Assembly: GCA_019636735.1 (NCBI GenBank)
Contig: JAHBWY010000001.1
Span: forward strand, 248,001 to 312,000
Origin: Phycisphaeraceae bacterium
GTDB taxonomy: Bacteria; Planctomycetota; Phycisphaerae; Phycisphaerales; SM1A02
Direction of reading: 5' to 3'
DNA length: 64,000 nt
In this document: in pieces, positions 1 to 8,299 of the stretch
How the letters are laid out: each line of letters begins with the position of its first letter
Position numbering within the stretch: position 1 is the first letter of the stretch
The notes under the pieces: generated by a model
Databases searched by the model: none
What the model was told of the DNA's origin: nothing
What the model saw: only the letters and a program-made list of their open reading frames with translations
Translations under genes and position numbers: made by a program

Positions 1-2
1 GA

Positions 3-137
3 CGACCGCGCTCCGCCGAGCTTGAGGCCGAGGCCCTTCGCGACATCGTGATGATCAGTGCCAAGGTCACAGGAAATGACCCGATCACATTCCGGCCAGA
101 GTCTCGTTGGGTTGGAGATGTCACCAAGTACGGCTGA
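3..137 (+). CDS. C-terminal end of an unidentified protein (5' truncated by window edge)
   Basis: An open frame runs from the window edge to a TGA at 135-137 and encodes 44 residues, ending in a segment rich in charged and polar residues (...ESRWVGDVTKYG). No domain can be named from so short a piece. It is kept because the frame is open to the edge and nothing else occupies the stretch. The next gene is on the opposite strand, so this is the end of a transcription unit. Confidence 0.45.
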   Translation, partial: RPRSAELEAEALRDIVMISAKVTGNDPITFRPESRWVGDVTKYG

Positions 138-279
138 AGCGATTGCTGGATGAGCCTCCGTGCACAGCCACCTGGTCGAATGTGCGCTCCGGGGCGCGTC
201 AGGGCAATCACTGAAGGGTGGGCCCGAACGCACGCTCATGCGTTCAGCCGATGGTGCGCTCTTAGGCAGACTCAGGCGA

Positions 280-807
280 TCACCTGACGGTGCGCTCAAG
301 AGTCGCGCCCTCGACTTCATCTGCGTCGAGAAAGCGCGCGCGGAGCTCCGGTGCCGGCAGTGCGCAGTGATCGGCGGCGCCGAACCATCGCTGGCGCCTT
401 CGCGCCACGAGGTCGTAGGCCCAGTCGCGGAGCGCCCGGGGAAGGACTCGCAGAATCGAGAGCATGGACCAAGGCGCGCCGAGCTCGCGGAGGATGGCGA
501 AGAGCGCATCGGAGCGGACCAGCGCCTGGCCGCCCGTCACCAAGACCATGCTCTCCGGCAGGGGGTCGCGGAGCCCTGCGGCTGCGATAGCGATTGCCGC
601 CGCACGAGAGTGAAGCGACGCGAAGCGGAAGGTGTGCCGCCGATCGCGCCGCACGACGAATCGAACGGCTCGGTGGCAGAGTGCGCACCCTCCGTCATAG
701 AGCAGGAGAGGCGCCGAAGAAGACTCCTCGGCAGGCGCCGCACGGGCCGCGCGCTCAGCAGGCTGAGCGCGGGCTTGGTTGGAATCGGCTGGGTGACGCT
801 CGTTCAT
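280..807 (-). CDS. DCC-family (DUF393) thiol-disulfide oxidoreductase-like protein
   Basis: A 175-residue protein with the DCC-family signature: a beta strand followed by YDGGCALC, that is a DGxCxxC thioredoxin-like redox motif, about 35 residues from the start. Downstream features typical of the family are an RFVVRRD segment, a DALFAILRELG helix and an aromatic C-terminal part with a second cysteine (DHCALP). Family members are small redox proteins of poorly defined substrate. The ATG at 807 is preferred over a GTG at 831 because the conserved domain starts well after either and a GGA sits eight bases before the ATG. The N-terminal 30 residues are Ala/Arg/Ser-rich and probably disordered. 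Confidence 0.8.
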   Translation of the reverse strand: MNERHPADSNQARAQPAERAARAAPAEESSSAPLLLYDGGCALCHRAVRFVVRRDRRHTFRFASLHSRAAAIAIAAAGLRDPLPESMVLVTGGQALVRSDALFAILRELGAPWSMLSILRVLPRALRDWAYDLVARRRQRWFGAADHCALPAPELRARFLDADEVEGATLERTVR

Positions 808-970
808 CGACCATGTCCGAGGACGGCGCACTCAAGGGTAGGTCTCACACGGTCGCGCTGCGAGACGGCCATGCGTAGACTCGATCTCCGTGCTTCGGCG
901 GTCGGGCTGAGCCCACGAATCGACATGGCTAGGGCCGGGCACCATCGTGCAAGGGCGAGATAGGAACGCC

Positions 971-1456
971 ATGAAGGTTGTCATCCTTGGAAACGCTGGA
1001 GCGGGGAAGAGCACTCTCGCAGCACGGCTGGCCGCCGGCCGGCGCGCGGCGAGGCTTTCCTTGGACGAAGTGGCGTTCCGAAGTGGAGCGGAGAGGCGCC
1101 CGCTTCGGGAGAGCATCGACGAAGTCAAGCGCTGGATCGCCAATCACGAGCACTGGGTCATCGAAGGTTGCTACGCGGACATCATCGAACCGATTCTCGA
1201 GTCTTGCGACGAACTCATCTTTCTGAACCCGGGAGTCGATCGATGCGTTGCCCACTGCCGTTCAAGGCCATGGGAGCCGGAGAAGTTCCGAACCGCTGCG
1301 GAACAGGAGCAGCACCTTGAAGCGCTGATCGAGTGGGTTCGCTCCTATGAAGCCCGCGCGGACGAGTATGGCCTCTCCCGGCATCGCCAACTCTATGAGT
1401 CCTTCAACGGTCGGAAACGCGAGTTGATCGAGCCGAGCGCGGATGTGCAGATCTGA
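971..1456 (+). CDS. Small P-loop kinase / adenylate-kinase-like ATPase
   Basis: A 161-residue protein that opens with a classic Walker A motif (GNAGAGKST, residues about 7-15), followed by a lid/substrate-binding region with SLDEVAF, WVIEGCYAD and ELIFLNP. The last pattern resembles the strand and LIFLDxP of shikimate-kinase and FlaR/adenylate-kinase-like topology-modulation proteins. It probably phosphorylates a small metabolite, which cannot be named. The ATG at 971 directly precedes the nucleotide-binding strand; an upstream ATG at 947 would add only eight residues with no family similarity. It stands alone between divergent and convergent neighbours. Confidence 0.75.
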   Translation: MKVVILGNAGAGKSTLAARLAAGRRAARLSLDEVAFRSGAERRPLRESIDEVKRWIANHEHWVIEGCYADIIEPILESCDELIFLNPGVDRCVAHCRSRPWEPEKFRTAAEQEQHLEALIEWVRSYEARADEYGLSRHRQLYESFNGRKRELIEPSADVQI

Positions 1457-1587
1457 GATCCCGCGGACATGCAGAGGGATGCTGTGCGCTGCGCTCTTCC
1501 GAAGCGTGCTGATGCATCACGCCACGGTGAGCCGTGCAGGTGGCCAAGGCACCTTGCGGCCACCGGCCCGCAGCTCGGCGAAATGAA

Positions 1588-2076
1588 TCAAAGATGCTTC
1601 GTGTAGAAGAGCGGCCCGCCTGCAGGATCGCCGGACTTGCCATGCGTGAAGCCCGCAGCGTGATAGACCGCCCTCGCGCGCGTGTTGCCTTCGAGCACCT
1701 CGAGCGTCACCCTCGCGCAGTCAAGCGACCGAGCCTTCGCGATGACGGCATCGAGCAGCGCCCGCGACAATCCGCGCCCGCGATGGCTTGGAATCACGGC
1801 GAGATCGTGAATGTTGATGAGCGGCTTGCCCGCAAAGGTCGAGAAGCCGATGAAGCAGGTCGCGAAACCCACCGGCCGAGCGCCGTCGAAGGCGAGAAAG
1901 ACGACACTCGTCGGCAGCGCGCGAAGCCCGGGAATGAGGCGCTCGAGCACACCATCGGGGAGGGGACCGCTGTTGCCCATCGGTTCGAGCGCATACGCGG
2001 CGAGCATCTCCGTGACCGCCGCGCAGTGCTCGGGGCGATCGAGGTCCGCTTCGATGACTCGCAGGTCGTCAGGCAT
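1588..2076 (-). CDS. GNAT-family N-acetyltransferase
   Basis: A 162-residue GNAT protein. The acetyl-CoA binding motif A is clear in the middle: INIHDLAVIPSHRGRGLSRAL, with the RGRGL pyrophosphate loop. Motif B follows at the C-terminus (LEVLEGNTRARAVYHAAGF), typical of enzymes that acetylate amines on small molecules or peptides. The gene starts nine bases after the end of the saccharopine-dehydrogenase-like gene, so it is probably the last gene of the minus-strand operon that starts near 7139. The acceptor substrate cannot be read from sequence. Confidence 0.88.
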   Translation of the reverse strand: MPDDLRVIEADLDRPEHCAAVTEMLAAYALEPMGNSGPLPDGVLERLIPGLRALPTSVVFLAFDGARPVGFATCFIGFSTFAGKPLINIHDLAVIPSHRGRGLSRALLDAVIAKARSLDCARVTLEVLEGNTRARAVYHAAGFTHGKSGDPAGGPLFYTKHL

Positions 2077-2085
2077 GGGCTGGGG

Positions 2086-3543
2086 TCAACTCGTTGAAGA
2101 GCGCGCGCTGCGCACGGCACCGCGTCGCGGCGAAGGTCGCGCCTTGGCCGAAGAATTCGATGACGCCTTCGATGTCACTCGTGACGCTGCGTTGGGCGAA
2201 GTCGCGGGCGATGGTTTCGACGACACCTTCGACGCCGACCCCCGTGGTGCACTTTGCAGAGACTTCGACGAGGACTTTGTCGAGACTCGTGAGGCCGCTT
2301 TGCGTGCGGTCTTGGCCGAAGTCTTCGACGCCGACCTCGACGACGCCTTCCGCCTTGCGGGCTCGCGCCCCTGGCGCACGCCCATCTGCTCCGCACGGGC
2401 CATGTAGCGCACGCCGCGCTCGGCCATGTCACGGAGGATGGCCGCGAGCACGCCGCGCCCCAGTGCCGCCTGCTCAGGTGCGAGTACGCCGCGCTCGCGC
2501 ACGCGACCCGCAAGAATCAGCCGCGCCATGGAAGTCGCGGGAAATCCAGTGGTTCTCGCCATGCTCGTGAAGCCGGTCGTCGGGTCGAAGCCATCAAAGA
2601 GGTCCCAGACGAGGCGCGTCGGAGTGCCGCCCCGATGTCCCTCGACTTCGACGCGCATCACGGTCAGGTCGTGCTCGCCGGGTTCATAGGTCCACTTGGG
2701 GAACATGAGCGCCGCCACCAGATCGCGCGGCTTCAGGCGCGCCGAGCCGATCTCCACTTCCTCCTCGGAGAAGAGACCGACCGCCCGCATGACCCGCATG
2801 AGCTCGATGTGCCCGGGGTATCGAAGCGTCTTCTCCTCCATGTCGGGCACGCGGAGTGTCTTCACCAGACTGCGAAGACCATCGGTCAGGAAGGCCTCGA
2901 GCGTGCCTGCGCCGGGCAGCGTCACGAGCTCGGGTTCGGAGAGCGCTTCGCGCACCTCCACGCGACCTCCGCGCACGATGCGCGACGGGCGCGTGTACTC
3001 CTCGATGACATCGTGCGGACTGAAGGCCGCCTTGTACTCAAAGGGCCAGTGACGCTCGCGCGGCAGACCGCCCACCATGATGCGGATCCGCGTGGGCCGG
3101 GTGAGCTGCGCCGCACCCCACCCTGCGAGCATGTTGCTCATGCCGGGGGCGACTCCGCAGTCGGGCACCGCGGTGACGCCGCGCCGCTTCGCGACACGAT
3201 GAAGCTCGAGGAAGTCCTCCGGCATGAAGGAGATGTCCACGCAGGAGCGGCCAGCCTCGATGACCGCGCGCAGCGTCTCGAAGCCGAAGCGGCTCGGCAG
3301 CGCGCCGATCACCAGGTCATGCTCCGCCGCGAGGCGCCCGACCACCAGGCGATCGGATGCATCGTCCTCGATCATCTGCGGCGGCAGGCCCCCGACGCGC
3401 GCGGCTCGCTCTCGGGCCCGTGCCAACGCCGCCGCGCTCCGGTCAACCACCGTCACGCGCATGCCGCGCGCGGCCGCGAGGTCGGCCGCGATCACCGAAC
3501 CGACCATCCCAGCGCCAAGAACGAGGACCTTCGCCACCGTCAA
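2086..3543 (-). CDS. Saccharopine dehydrogenase-like oxidoreductase with basic Ser/Ala/Lys tail
   Basis: A 485-residue protein. The N-terminus is a Rossmann fold (VLVLGAGMVGSVIAADLAA, then VVDRS) characteristic of saccharopine-dehydrogenase/LYS9-like enzymes. The central part carries SGINA-like family features (DCGVAPGMSNMLAGWGA, then a region ending FDPTTGFTSMARTTGFP). Enzymes of this group act on amino-acid or polyamine conjugates such as saccharopine or carboxynorspermidine; the substrate here is uncertain. The enzyme domain ends around residue 390 and is followed by about 90 residues made almost only of Ser, Ala, Lys, Arg and Thr, an unusual histone-H1-like extension. It lies 58 bases after nuoC and 9 before the GNAT gene in one operon. 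Confidence 0.85.
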   Translation of the reverse strand: MTVAKVLVLGAGMVGSVIAADLAAARGMRVTVVDRSAAALARARERAARVGGLPPQMIEDDASDRLVVGRLAAEHDLVIGALPSRFGFETLRAVIEAGRSCVDISFMPEDFLELHRVAKRRGVTAVPDCGVAPGMSNMLAGWGAAQLTRPTRIRIMVGGLPRERHWPFEYKAAFSPHDVIEEYTRPSRIVRGGRVEVREALSEPELVTLPGAGTLEAFLTDGLRSLVKTLRVPDMEEKTLRYPGHIELMRVMRAVGLFSEEEVEIGSARLKPRDLVAALMFPKWTYEPGEHDLTVMRVEVEGHRGGTPTRLVWDLFDGFDPTTGFTSMARTTGFPATSMARLILAGRVRERGVLAPEQAALGRGVLAAILRDMAERGVRYMARAEQMGVRQGREPARRKASSRSASKTSAKTARKAASRVSTKSSSKSLQSAPRGSASKVSSKPSPATSPNAASRVTSKASSNSSAKARPSPRRGAVRSARSSTS

Positions 3544-3601
3544 CCCTCCGAGGATGTTGTGCCGCGCCAGATCGCGGCAGGTCGTTGGACCCCGGCCGCC
3601 A

Positions 3602-4168
3602 TCATGCCGAGTCGCGCGCCAACTGCTGGAAGTGTTCGCGCTCGCCGTGACCTCGCAGCGGGTAGTCCTTGCGAAGCGGGTGCGCCGGATAGTCCTTCCA
3701 CATCAGGATGCGTCGCAGGTCAGGATGATTGTGGAAGCGGACGCCGAACATGTCGTAGACCTCGCGCTCCATCCACTCGGCGCCGGGCCAGAGGTCGGTC
3801 ACGGTGTCCACCATCAACCCCGGATCAACCTCGATGCCGAGCGTCTCCTTCGTTGGGTCGAGACACACCTTGAGGCGAAGGCGTCGATCAAAGGCATGAC
3901 TCGTCAGCAGGTAGATGACCCCGAAGCGAGCCGGCTGCGGCGCCGGGTAGTTCAAGTAGTCGACGCCCACGATGTCTGAAAGGAAGTTGTAGTCGCAGCT
4001 CGGATCGTCGCGCAGGAAGCGGGCCACATCATGGAGTCGATCGCGGGGAACGATGACCGTCGTCTGACCGCGGAACTCGGCGGCCAGAAACTTGACCTCA
4101 GCAAACGCCTTCTTAAGGAGCGGCAGCGTCGGGTGGTCGAGGACGGGTGGCGCGTGACGAAGCGTCAT
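3602..4168 (-). CDS. nuoC: NADH-quinone oxidoreductase subunit C
   Basis: A 188-residue NuoC (30-kDa subunit of respiratory complex I, peripheral arm). The family signature is intact: EREVYDMFGVRFHNHPDLR followed by RILMWKDYPAHPLRKDYPL. The start is the ATG at 4168, which overlaps the stop of the upstream zinc-ribbon gene as ATGA; the longer open frame upstream lies inside that gene. The subunit is separated from the rest of the nuo operon: no nuoA, B or D lies within this window, and the upstream partner is instead a UbiD-family decarboxylase, possibly linked to quinone synthesis. Complex I function is established for the family; the separation is observed. Confidence 0.95.
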   Translation of the reverse strand: MTLRHAPPVLDHPTLPLLKKAFAEVKFLAAEFRGQTTVIVPRDRLHDVARFLRDDPSCDYNFLSDIVGVDYLNYPAPQPARFGVIYLLTSHAFDRRLRLKVCLDPTKETLGIEVDPGLMVDTVTDLWPGAEWMEREVYDMFGVRFHNHPDLRRILMWKDYPAHPLRKDYPLRGHGEREHFQQLARDSA

Positions 4169-5016
4169 GGGACGGAGATGGTAGCACCCGGGGGCGCGGA
4201 ATCGCGGCGAGAGCGGAGGCGCGCAGACCCCAGCCCCGGCGCTTCGGACTCGAAGCCGCCTTCGGCGCTCCAATGCAGCGTGGCGAAGGAGCCGGGCCAC
4301 TGGCGAGCCCGCGCGAGGGCGGGCACGCTCAGGCCGCCGTCAGGTCCCGTCGTGGGTGCACGACTTCGAATCGTCCGAACCTCGGCGCGGAAGCGCCACT
4401 CATCGATCTGCACGAGCGCCTCACCCACGATGATTCCAGCCAGGTATCCGACCACCGCCATCTGGAGGAAGCGTCGCAGCGCCGACCACGAGGGTTCAAC
4501 AAGCGGCGGCACGCGCTCTTCACCTCCGCACTCCGGACAGCGCCAGCGCGCTCCCTCGCGCCGCGTGGCAGGATTGATCCGATACCCACAGGAGGGACAG
4601 CAACCGCGCCGAAGGCGCGCCGCCGGCAACTGCTGCTGCACCCAGTTCTCAGGCAATTCCGAGAGCGGCACCAGCGGGAGCAGGAAGACGCCCATGATGA
4701 TGGCCGGACCCACGGCGAGCAGCACGAAGAGCGGCGACGCGCCGAAGTTCCCCTGAAGCGCTCGAACTGCGGCGTAGACGATGGTGATGTAGATCGCCAC
4801 GACCGCGACAAAGAGCACTCGATAGCCCCACAGGAGCGCGGGCGGCACGCTGCCTGGCACGGGCGTGATCACGCCGCGCGCCGCATCGGTCCAGCGCGGA
4901 TCGCTCACGCCGCGCGCCGCATCGGTCCCGGGCGCACTGTCCACGCCGCGCGCCGCATCGGTCCCGGGCGCACTGTCTGGGGAAGGCGTGTCCGGGGAGT
5001 CGGCGTCCGCGCTCAC
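4165..5016 (-). CDS. Membrane protein with a rubredoxin-like zinc ribbon
   Basis: A 283-residue protein of unknown function. The first 50 residues are disordered and built on three copies of a 12-residue unit (DAARGV..APGT). Two hydrophobic segments follow (around residues 63-115), then a zinc ribbon with two CxxC knuckles (CPSCGY...CPECGG, about residues 142-168), then another hydrophobic helix near 190-205 and a soluble tail. The GTG start at 5016 overlaps the stop of the decarboxylase gene and the stop overlaps the nuoC ATG, so translation of the three genes is probably coupled. The arrangement resembles planctomycete zinc-ribbon membrane proteins of unassigned role. Confidence 0.7.
   Translation of the reverse strand: MSADADSPDTPSPDSAPGTDAARGVDSAPGTDAARGVSDPRWTDAARGVITPVPGSVPPALLWGYRVLFVAVVAIYITIVYAAVRALQGNFGASPLFVLLAVGPAIIMGVFLLPLVPLSELPENWVQQQLPAARLRRGCCPSCGYRINPATRREGARWRCPECGGEERVPPLVEPSWSALRRFLQMAVVGYLAGIIVGEALVQIDEWRFRAEVRTIRSRAPTTGPDGGLSVPALARARQWPGSFATLHWSAEGGFESEAPGLGSARLRSRRDSAPPGATISVP
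4871..4978. repeat. 36-bp tandem repeat, three copies, in the 5' end of the zinc-ribbon gene
   Basis: Three adjacent 36-bp units begin at 4871, 4907 and 4943, each starting acgccgcgcgccgcatcggt. Units two and three are almost identical. They encode the N-terminal 12-residue repeats of the minus-strand membrane protein, so the expansion is in frame. Confidence 0.85.
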
Positions 5017-7139
5017 GACTCTGTGCCACCCAGGCGCGCCGCGACGCGCGCCGTGATTGCGGGCTCCATCGCCAGTCGCGGTGGATAGCGTCGGACGGGA
5101 TAGCCAAGACGGCCTGCGCCCGGCGACTTCCGCGTCGCATCAAACGCCACGCGGACTCCGCGGCGATAGAGGTCGCGCGCGGGGTCGGCATTGGAGGCGA
5201 GCACGAAGAAGATGTCATCGAGCGAAGTGAGATCGGTGTCGGCATCGACCACCACCACGAAGTCACCAAGGTGGGGTGCGTCGGGAGCGTGATCATCAAG
5301 CCACTGCCACCATGCGTGAATGATCGCTTCGGCGGTCGATCGATCTGCGGCGATGACCGCCAGCCGCCCCATGCCAACCTCGGGAAGCACTCCTGCCACG
5401 GCCCCGGCGAACGGCGCCGCCGCACCCGAGTGATCGCGCGGAGCATCGGGACCCGCGTGGCCCTGTGACGCTCCGCGTCCGTCGCGCAACCGCGCTCGTC
5501 CGATTTCCTCCAGCACGCTGCGCGCCTCGGCGCAGCGCGTGGCCGACGGCGCTACCGGCGCCGCGGCACCGAAGCCATGCAGGGCCTCAGAGGCGCCCGC
5601 GCCCGTCGCATCGAACCCGATCTTGCCCCCGGCACCGAGCCACGGTGCGGCGTGATCGAGAATGTCGAGCGGTCCATGAACTCCCTCGAGATCGCGCCCG
5701 AAGTGGCAGCGCGTGAAGACCTCGCGCCACACCGCCACTTCGTCGTGCACATTCACACCGTCGTTCACAACCACGATCATCTTGGTCCACGCCATCTGGC
5801 CCGCGCCCCAGATCGAGTGCATGACGCGCCGCGCCTGCATCGGATACGCCTTGCGAATCTGCACGAAAGCGCAGTTGTGAAAGCAGCCGAAGAGCGGCAG
5901 GTGGTAGTCGCGAATGTCGTGGATGATCGTGCGAAGCAGGGGGAGGAAGATGCGTTCGGTCGCCTTGCCGAGGTAGTAGTCCTCCTGCGGTGGCGGGCCG
6001 ACGACCGTCGCGGGAATGACGGCATCGCGCGCATGCGTGACGGCGGTGACCTCCACAATCGGATAGCGATCAGGCAGTGAGTAGAAGCCGGTGTGATCGC
6101 CGAAGGGACCTTCGAAGACCGCACCGTCACCGATCGGTTCGCCGCTCTCGGGCTCCCAACCTGGCAGACCGCAGCGCGGATCGACCCATCCCTCGATCAC
6201 GAGTTCGCTGTTGGCGGGCACTCGCAGCGGCACGGTCCTGGCCGCCACCATGGGAATGCCGCGCCCATTCAGGAATCCGCACATGAGCAGTTCGCTGATG
6301 CCGGGTGGAAGCGGGGCGGTGGCGCCGTAGGTCATCACGCTCTCACCGCCGAAGCAGATGGCGATCGGCATGCGCTCGCCCAATGCCCGCCAGCTCCGCC
6401 AGTGCGAGGCTCCGTCGTGATGCATGTGCCAGTGCATCGCGAGCCGCGTCGCGTCGAGCAACTGCGAGCGGTACATGCCGATGTTGTGGCTGGCCGGCCG
6501 CTCTGCACCGCGGTCGCCGGCATGGATCGTGTGCATGCCCGCCAGCGTGATGAAGCGCCCCTGGCCCGCCGCCGTGCCGGAGCGCTCGGCGTCGATCGGG
6601 TAGCCCATCGCGAGCGGGTCGCCATCGTGCGGCCAGCACTTGATAATGGGAATGCGCCGCAGGTCCACTTCGCCGCGCGAAGTGAGCTTGACGACCTGCT
6701 GGCAGCGGCCGCTCCGGACCCTGCGCGGTGGCACGCGCAGCAGCGGAAGGAAGCGCCGCGCGGCGGCAATCACCTCGCCGAGCGAGCGCGGTGGAGTCGG
6801 CTGCACGAGCGCCGCGATTCGATCGGCGATCGCCTCGAGTCCGCGCGCGTGGTTCGACACCCCCAGCGCCATCTCCATGCGCCGGTAGCTCCCGAAGACA
6901 TTCATACAGAGGGGGAAGTCGCACCCCTCGACCTGCTCAAACAGGAGCGCCTGTCCGCCAAGCGCGGCGCGACTCGGATCGAAGCTCGCGGCGCTCGGAC
7001 TCGCCGACGGCGCCTTGCGCAAGGCCATGCGCTGCGACCACTCCGATGCTTCAAGCAGCGGCGACACCGGCTGGCGGACGCGCAGAAGCTCCCCATGCTG
7101 CTCAAGTTCATTCAGGAAAGCACGCAGGTTCGGGCGCAC
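5013..7139 (-). CDS. UbiD-family decarboxylase (probable menaquinone-type)
   Basis: A 708-residue protein of the UbiD family, which uses prenylated FMN to decarboxylate aromatic acids, usually in ubiquinone or menaquinone synthesis. Family features in order: an N-terminal LRAFLNELEQHGELLRV segment, FPLCMNVFGSYRRMEMALG, the central RRIPIIKCWPHDGDP...GRFITLAGMHTIH region, an ASHNIGMYRSQ metal/prFMN segment, and a GPFGDHTGFYS loop. It is longer than E. coli UbiD (about 500 residues), resembling the long menaquinone-type (SCO4490-like) branch. The GTG at 7139 is chosen since the conserved domain starts there; a longer frame to 7331 would run into the divergent ABC gene. First gene of the operon to nuoC. 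Confidence 0.88.
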   Translation of the reverse strand: MRPNLRAFLNELEQHGELLRVRQPVSPLLEASEWSQRMALRKAPSASPSAASFDPSRAALGGQALLFEQVEGCDFPLCMNVFGSYRRMEMALGVSNHARGLEAIADRIAALVQPTPPRSLGEVIAAARRFLPLLRVPPRRVRSGRCQQVVKLTSRGEVDLRRIPIIKCWPHDGDPLAMGYPIDAERSGTAAGQGRFITLAGMHTIHAGDRGAERPASHNIGMYRSQLLDATRLAMHWHMHHDGASHWRSWRALGERMPIAICFGGESVMTYGATAPLPPGISELLMCGFLNGRGIPMVAARTVPLRVPANSELVIEGWVDPRCGLPGWEPESGEPIGDGAVFEGPFGDHTGFYSLPDRYPIVEVTAVTHARDAVIPATVVGPPPQEDYYLGKATERIFLPLLRTIIHDIRDYHLPLFGCFHNCAFVQIRKAYPMQARRVMHSIWGAGQMAWTKMIVVVNDGVNVHDEVAVWREVFTRCHFGRDLEGVHGPLDILDHAAPWLGAGGKIGFDATGAGASEALHGFGAAAPVAPSATRCAEARSVLEEIGRARLRDGRGASQGHAGPDAPRDHSGAAAPFAGAVAGVLPEVGMGRLAVIAADRSTAEAIIHAWWQWLDDHAPDAPHLGDFVVVVDADTDLTSLDDIFFVLASNADPARDLYRRGVRVAFDATRKSPGAGRLGYPVRRYPPRLAMEPAITARVAARLGGTES

Positions 7140-7267
7140 GGTTGGAATCCTATGGAGTCCTCTGGCAACACGGGCGCGCGACGCTCGACGGCGCTGCGCT
7201 CTGATCGGCCGCAGCTCGCGGCTCTTCATCACACGATGAAGCGGCACCGCGGTTAGCATTCGACGCC

Positions 7268-8299
7268 ATGAGCGAGCTCGCTCTGGACCTTCGTTCGGTT
7301 TCGAAGACCTATCGGGGTCGGGTTCACGCATTGCGGGAAGTCGCCCTGGCGGTCCCGCGCGGCAGTGTGTTCGGCCTCCTGGGACCCAACGGCGCAGGGA
7401 AGAGCACGCTCGTCAAGATTCTGACCACGGTGGTCCATCCCACGCGGGTAGAGGGCGCCCTGCTGGGCGAGCCGATCGGCCGCAAGTCCGTGCTGGCGCG
7501 GGTTGGCTACCTGCCGGAGCACCATCGGTTTCCGCCGTACCTCACGGGCCGCCAGCTCGTGGAGCACTTTGGTGCCATGGCCAGGGTGCCAAGGTCCCTG
7601 CGCCGCCGCCGCGCCGCGGAGCTCCTTGAAGTCGTCGGCATGCGCGACTGGGCTGACCGTCGGACGACCACCTACAGCAAGGGCATGCAGCAGCGCACCG
7701 GCATCGCGATGGCGCTCGTCAACGATCCGGCGTTCGTGATCCTCGACGAGCCCACGGACGGGGTCGACCCCGTGGGTCGCCGCGAGATCCGCGAGCTGCT
7801 TCAGCGCATGCGCGACGAAGGGCGCACGGTGTTCCTGAACAGCCACCTGCTGGGCGAAGTTGAGATGGTCTGCGATCGCGTGGCCATCATGCTTCAGGGG
7901 CGCGTGGTGCGTGACGGCACCATCGAGTCGCTCACCGCGGCGTCGCGCCGCTACGAGGTTCACTTTTCTCGCCTTGAGATCACCTCGCTCGAGCAGGGCG
8001 AGCGGGCGCATGCGGTCGAGGTGATCGGAGAGTTGAGGCGCCTCGCGCTTCCACAGGGGAGCGCCGAGGAGGTGCAGCCGATCATCGATGCACTTCGGCA
8101 ACGCGGGGCCATCATCACGGCCGTGCGCGAAGTGCGCGATTCGCTGGAAGAGATGTTCGTTCGCGCCGTCAGCGATCCCACCACCGGGGCAGCGCCGCCA
8201 CCCGGGGCGTCACTCGGGGCGTCACCCGGGGCGTCACCCGCGCCACCACCCGCGCCACCACCCGGGGCGTCACCCGGAGCGAGGACCTCCCGCCCATGA
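7268..8299 (+). CDS. ABC transporter ATP-binding protein
   Basis: A 343-residue nucleotide-binding subunit. Walker A is GPNGAGKST (near residue 40), the signature is the degenerate YSKGMQQR, Walker B is AFVILDEPTDGVDP and the switch histidine is in NSHLLGE. The protein is typical of ABC-2 type exporters (drug, lipid or Nos/Gld-like systems). After the ATPase domain comes a roughly 100-residue C-terminal domain and then a low-complexity Pro/Gly/Ala/Ser tail written by a 12-bp repeat. Its stop overlaps the permease ATG by four bases, so the two form a translationally coupled pair. Confidence 0.92.
   Translation: MSELALDLRSVSKTYRGRVHALREVALAVPRGSVFGLLGPNGAGKSTLVKILTTVVHPTRVEGALLGEPIGRKSVLARVGYLPEHHRFPPYLTGRQLVEHFGAMARVPRSLRRRRAAELLEVVGMRDWADRRTTTYSKGMQQRTGIAMALVNDPAFVILDEPTDGVDPVGRREIRELLQRMRDEGRTVFLNSHLLGEVEMVCDRVAIMLQGRVVRDGTIESLTAASRRYEVHFSRLEITSLEQGERAHAVEVIGELRRLALPQGSAEEVQPIIDALRQRGAIITAVREVRDSLEEMFVRAVSDPTTGAAPPPGASLGASPGASPAPPPAPPPGASPGARTSRP
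8201..8280. repeat. 12-bp tandem repeat in the 3' end of the ABC ATPase gene
   Basis: About six and a half copies of a 12-bp unit (cccggggcgtca and the variant cccgcgccacca) begin at 8201, 8213, 8225, 8237, 8249, 8261 and 8273. They encode the PGAS/PAPP repeats of the ATPase C-terminal tail. Confidence 0.85.

Noticed and set aside
182..291. Weak repeat of a 39-bp segment beginning gtgcgctc (182 and 255)
   Set aside because: Similarity is patchy and needs gaps; it could be chance in GC-rich DNA.
160..963. 267-residue plus-strand open frame
   Set aside because: It is the antisense shadow of the DCC-family gene; composition is Arg-rich with no domain, and the minus-strand frame carries a clear redox motif.
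2635..3873. 412-residue plus-strand open frame
   Set aside because: Shadow of the saccharopine-dehydrogenase-like and nuoC genes.
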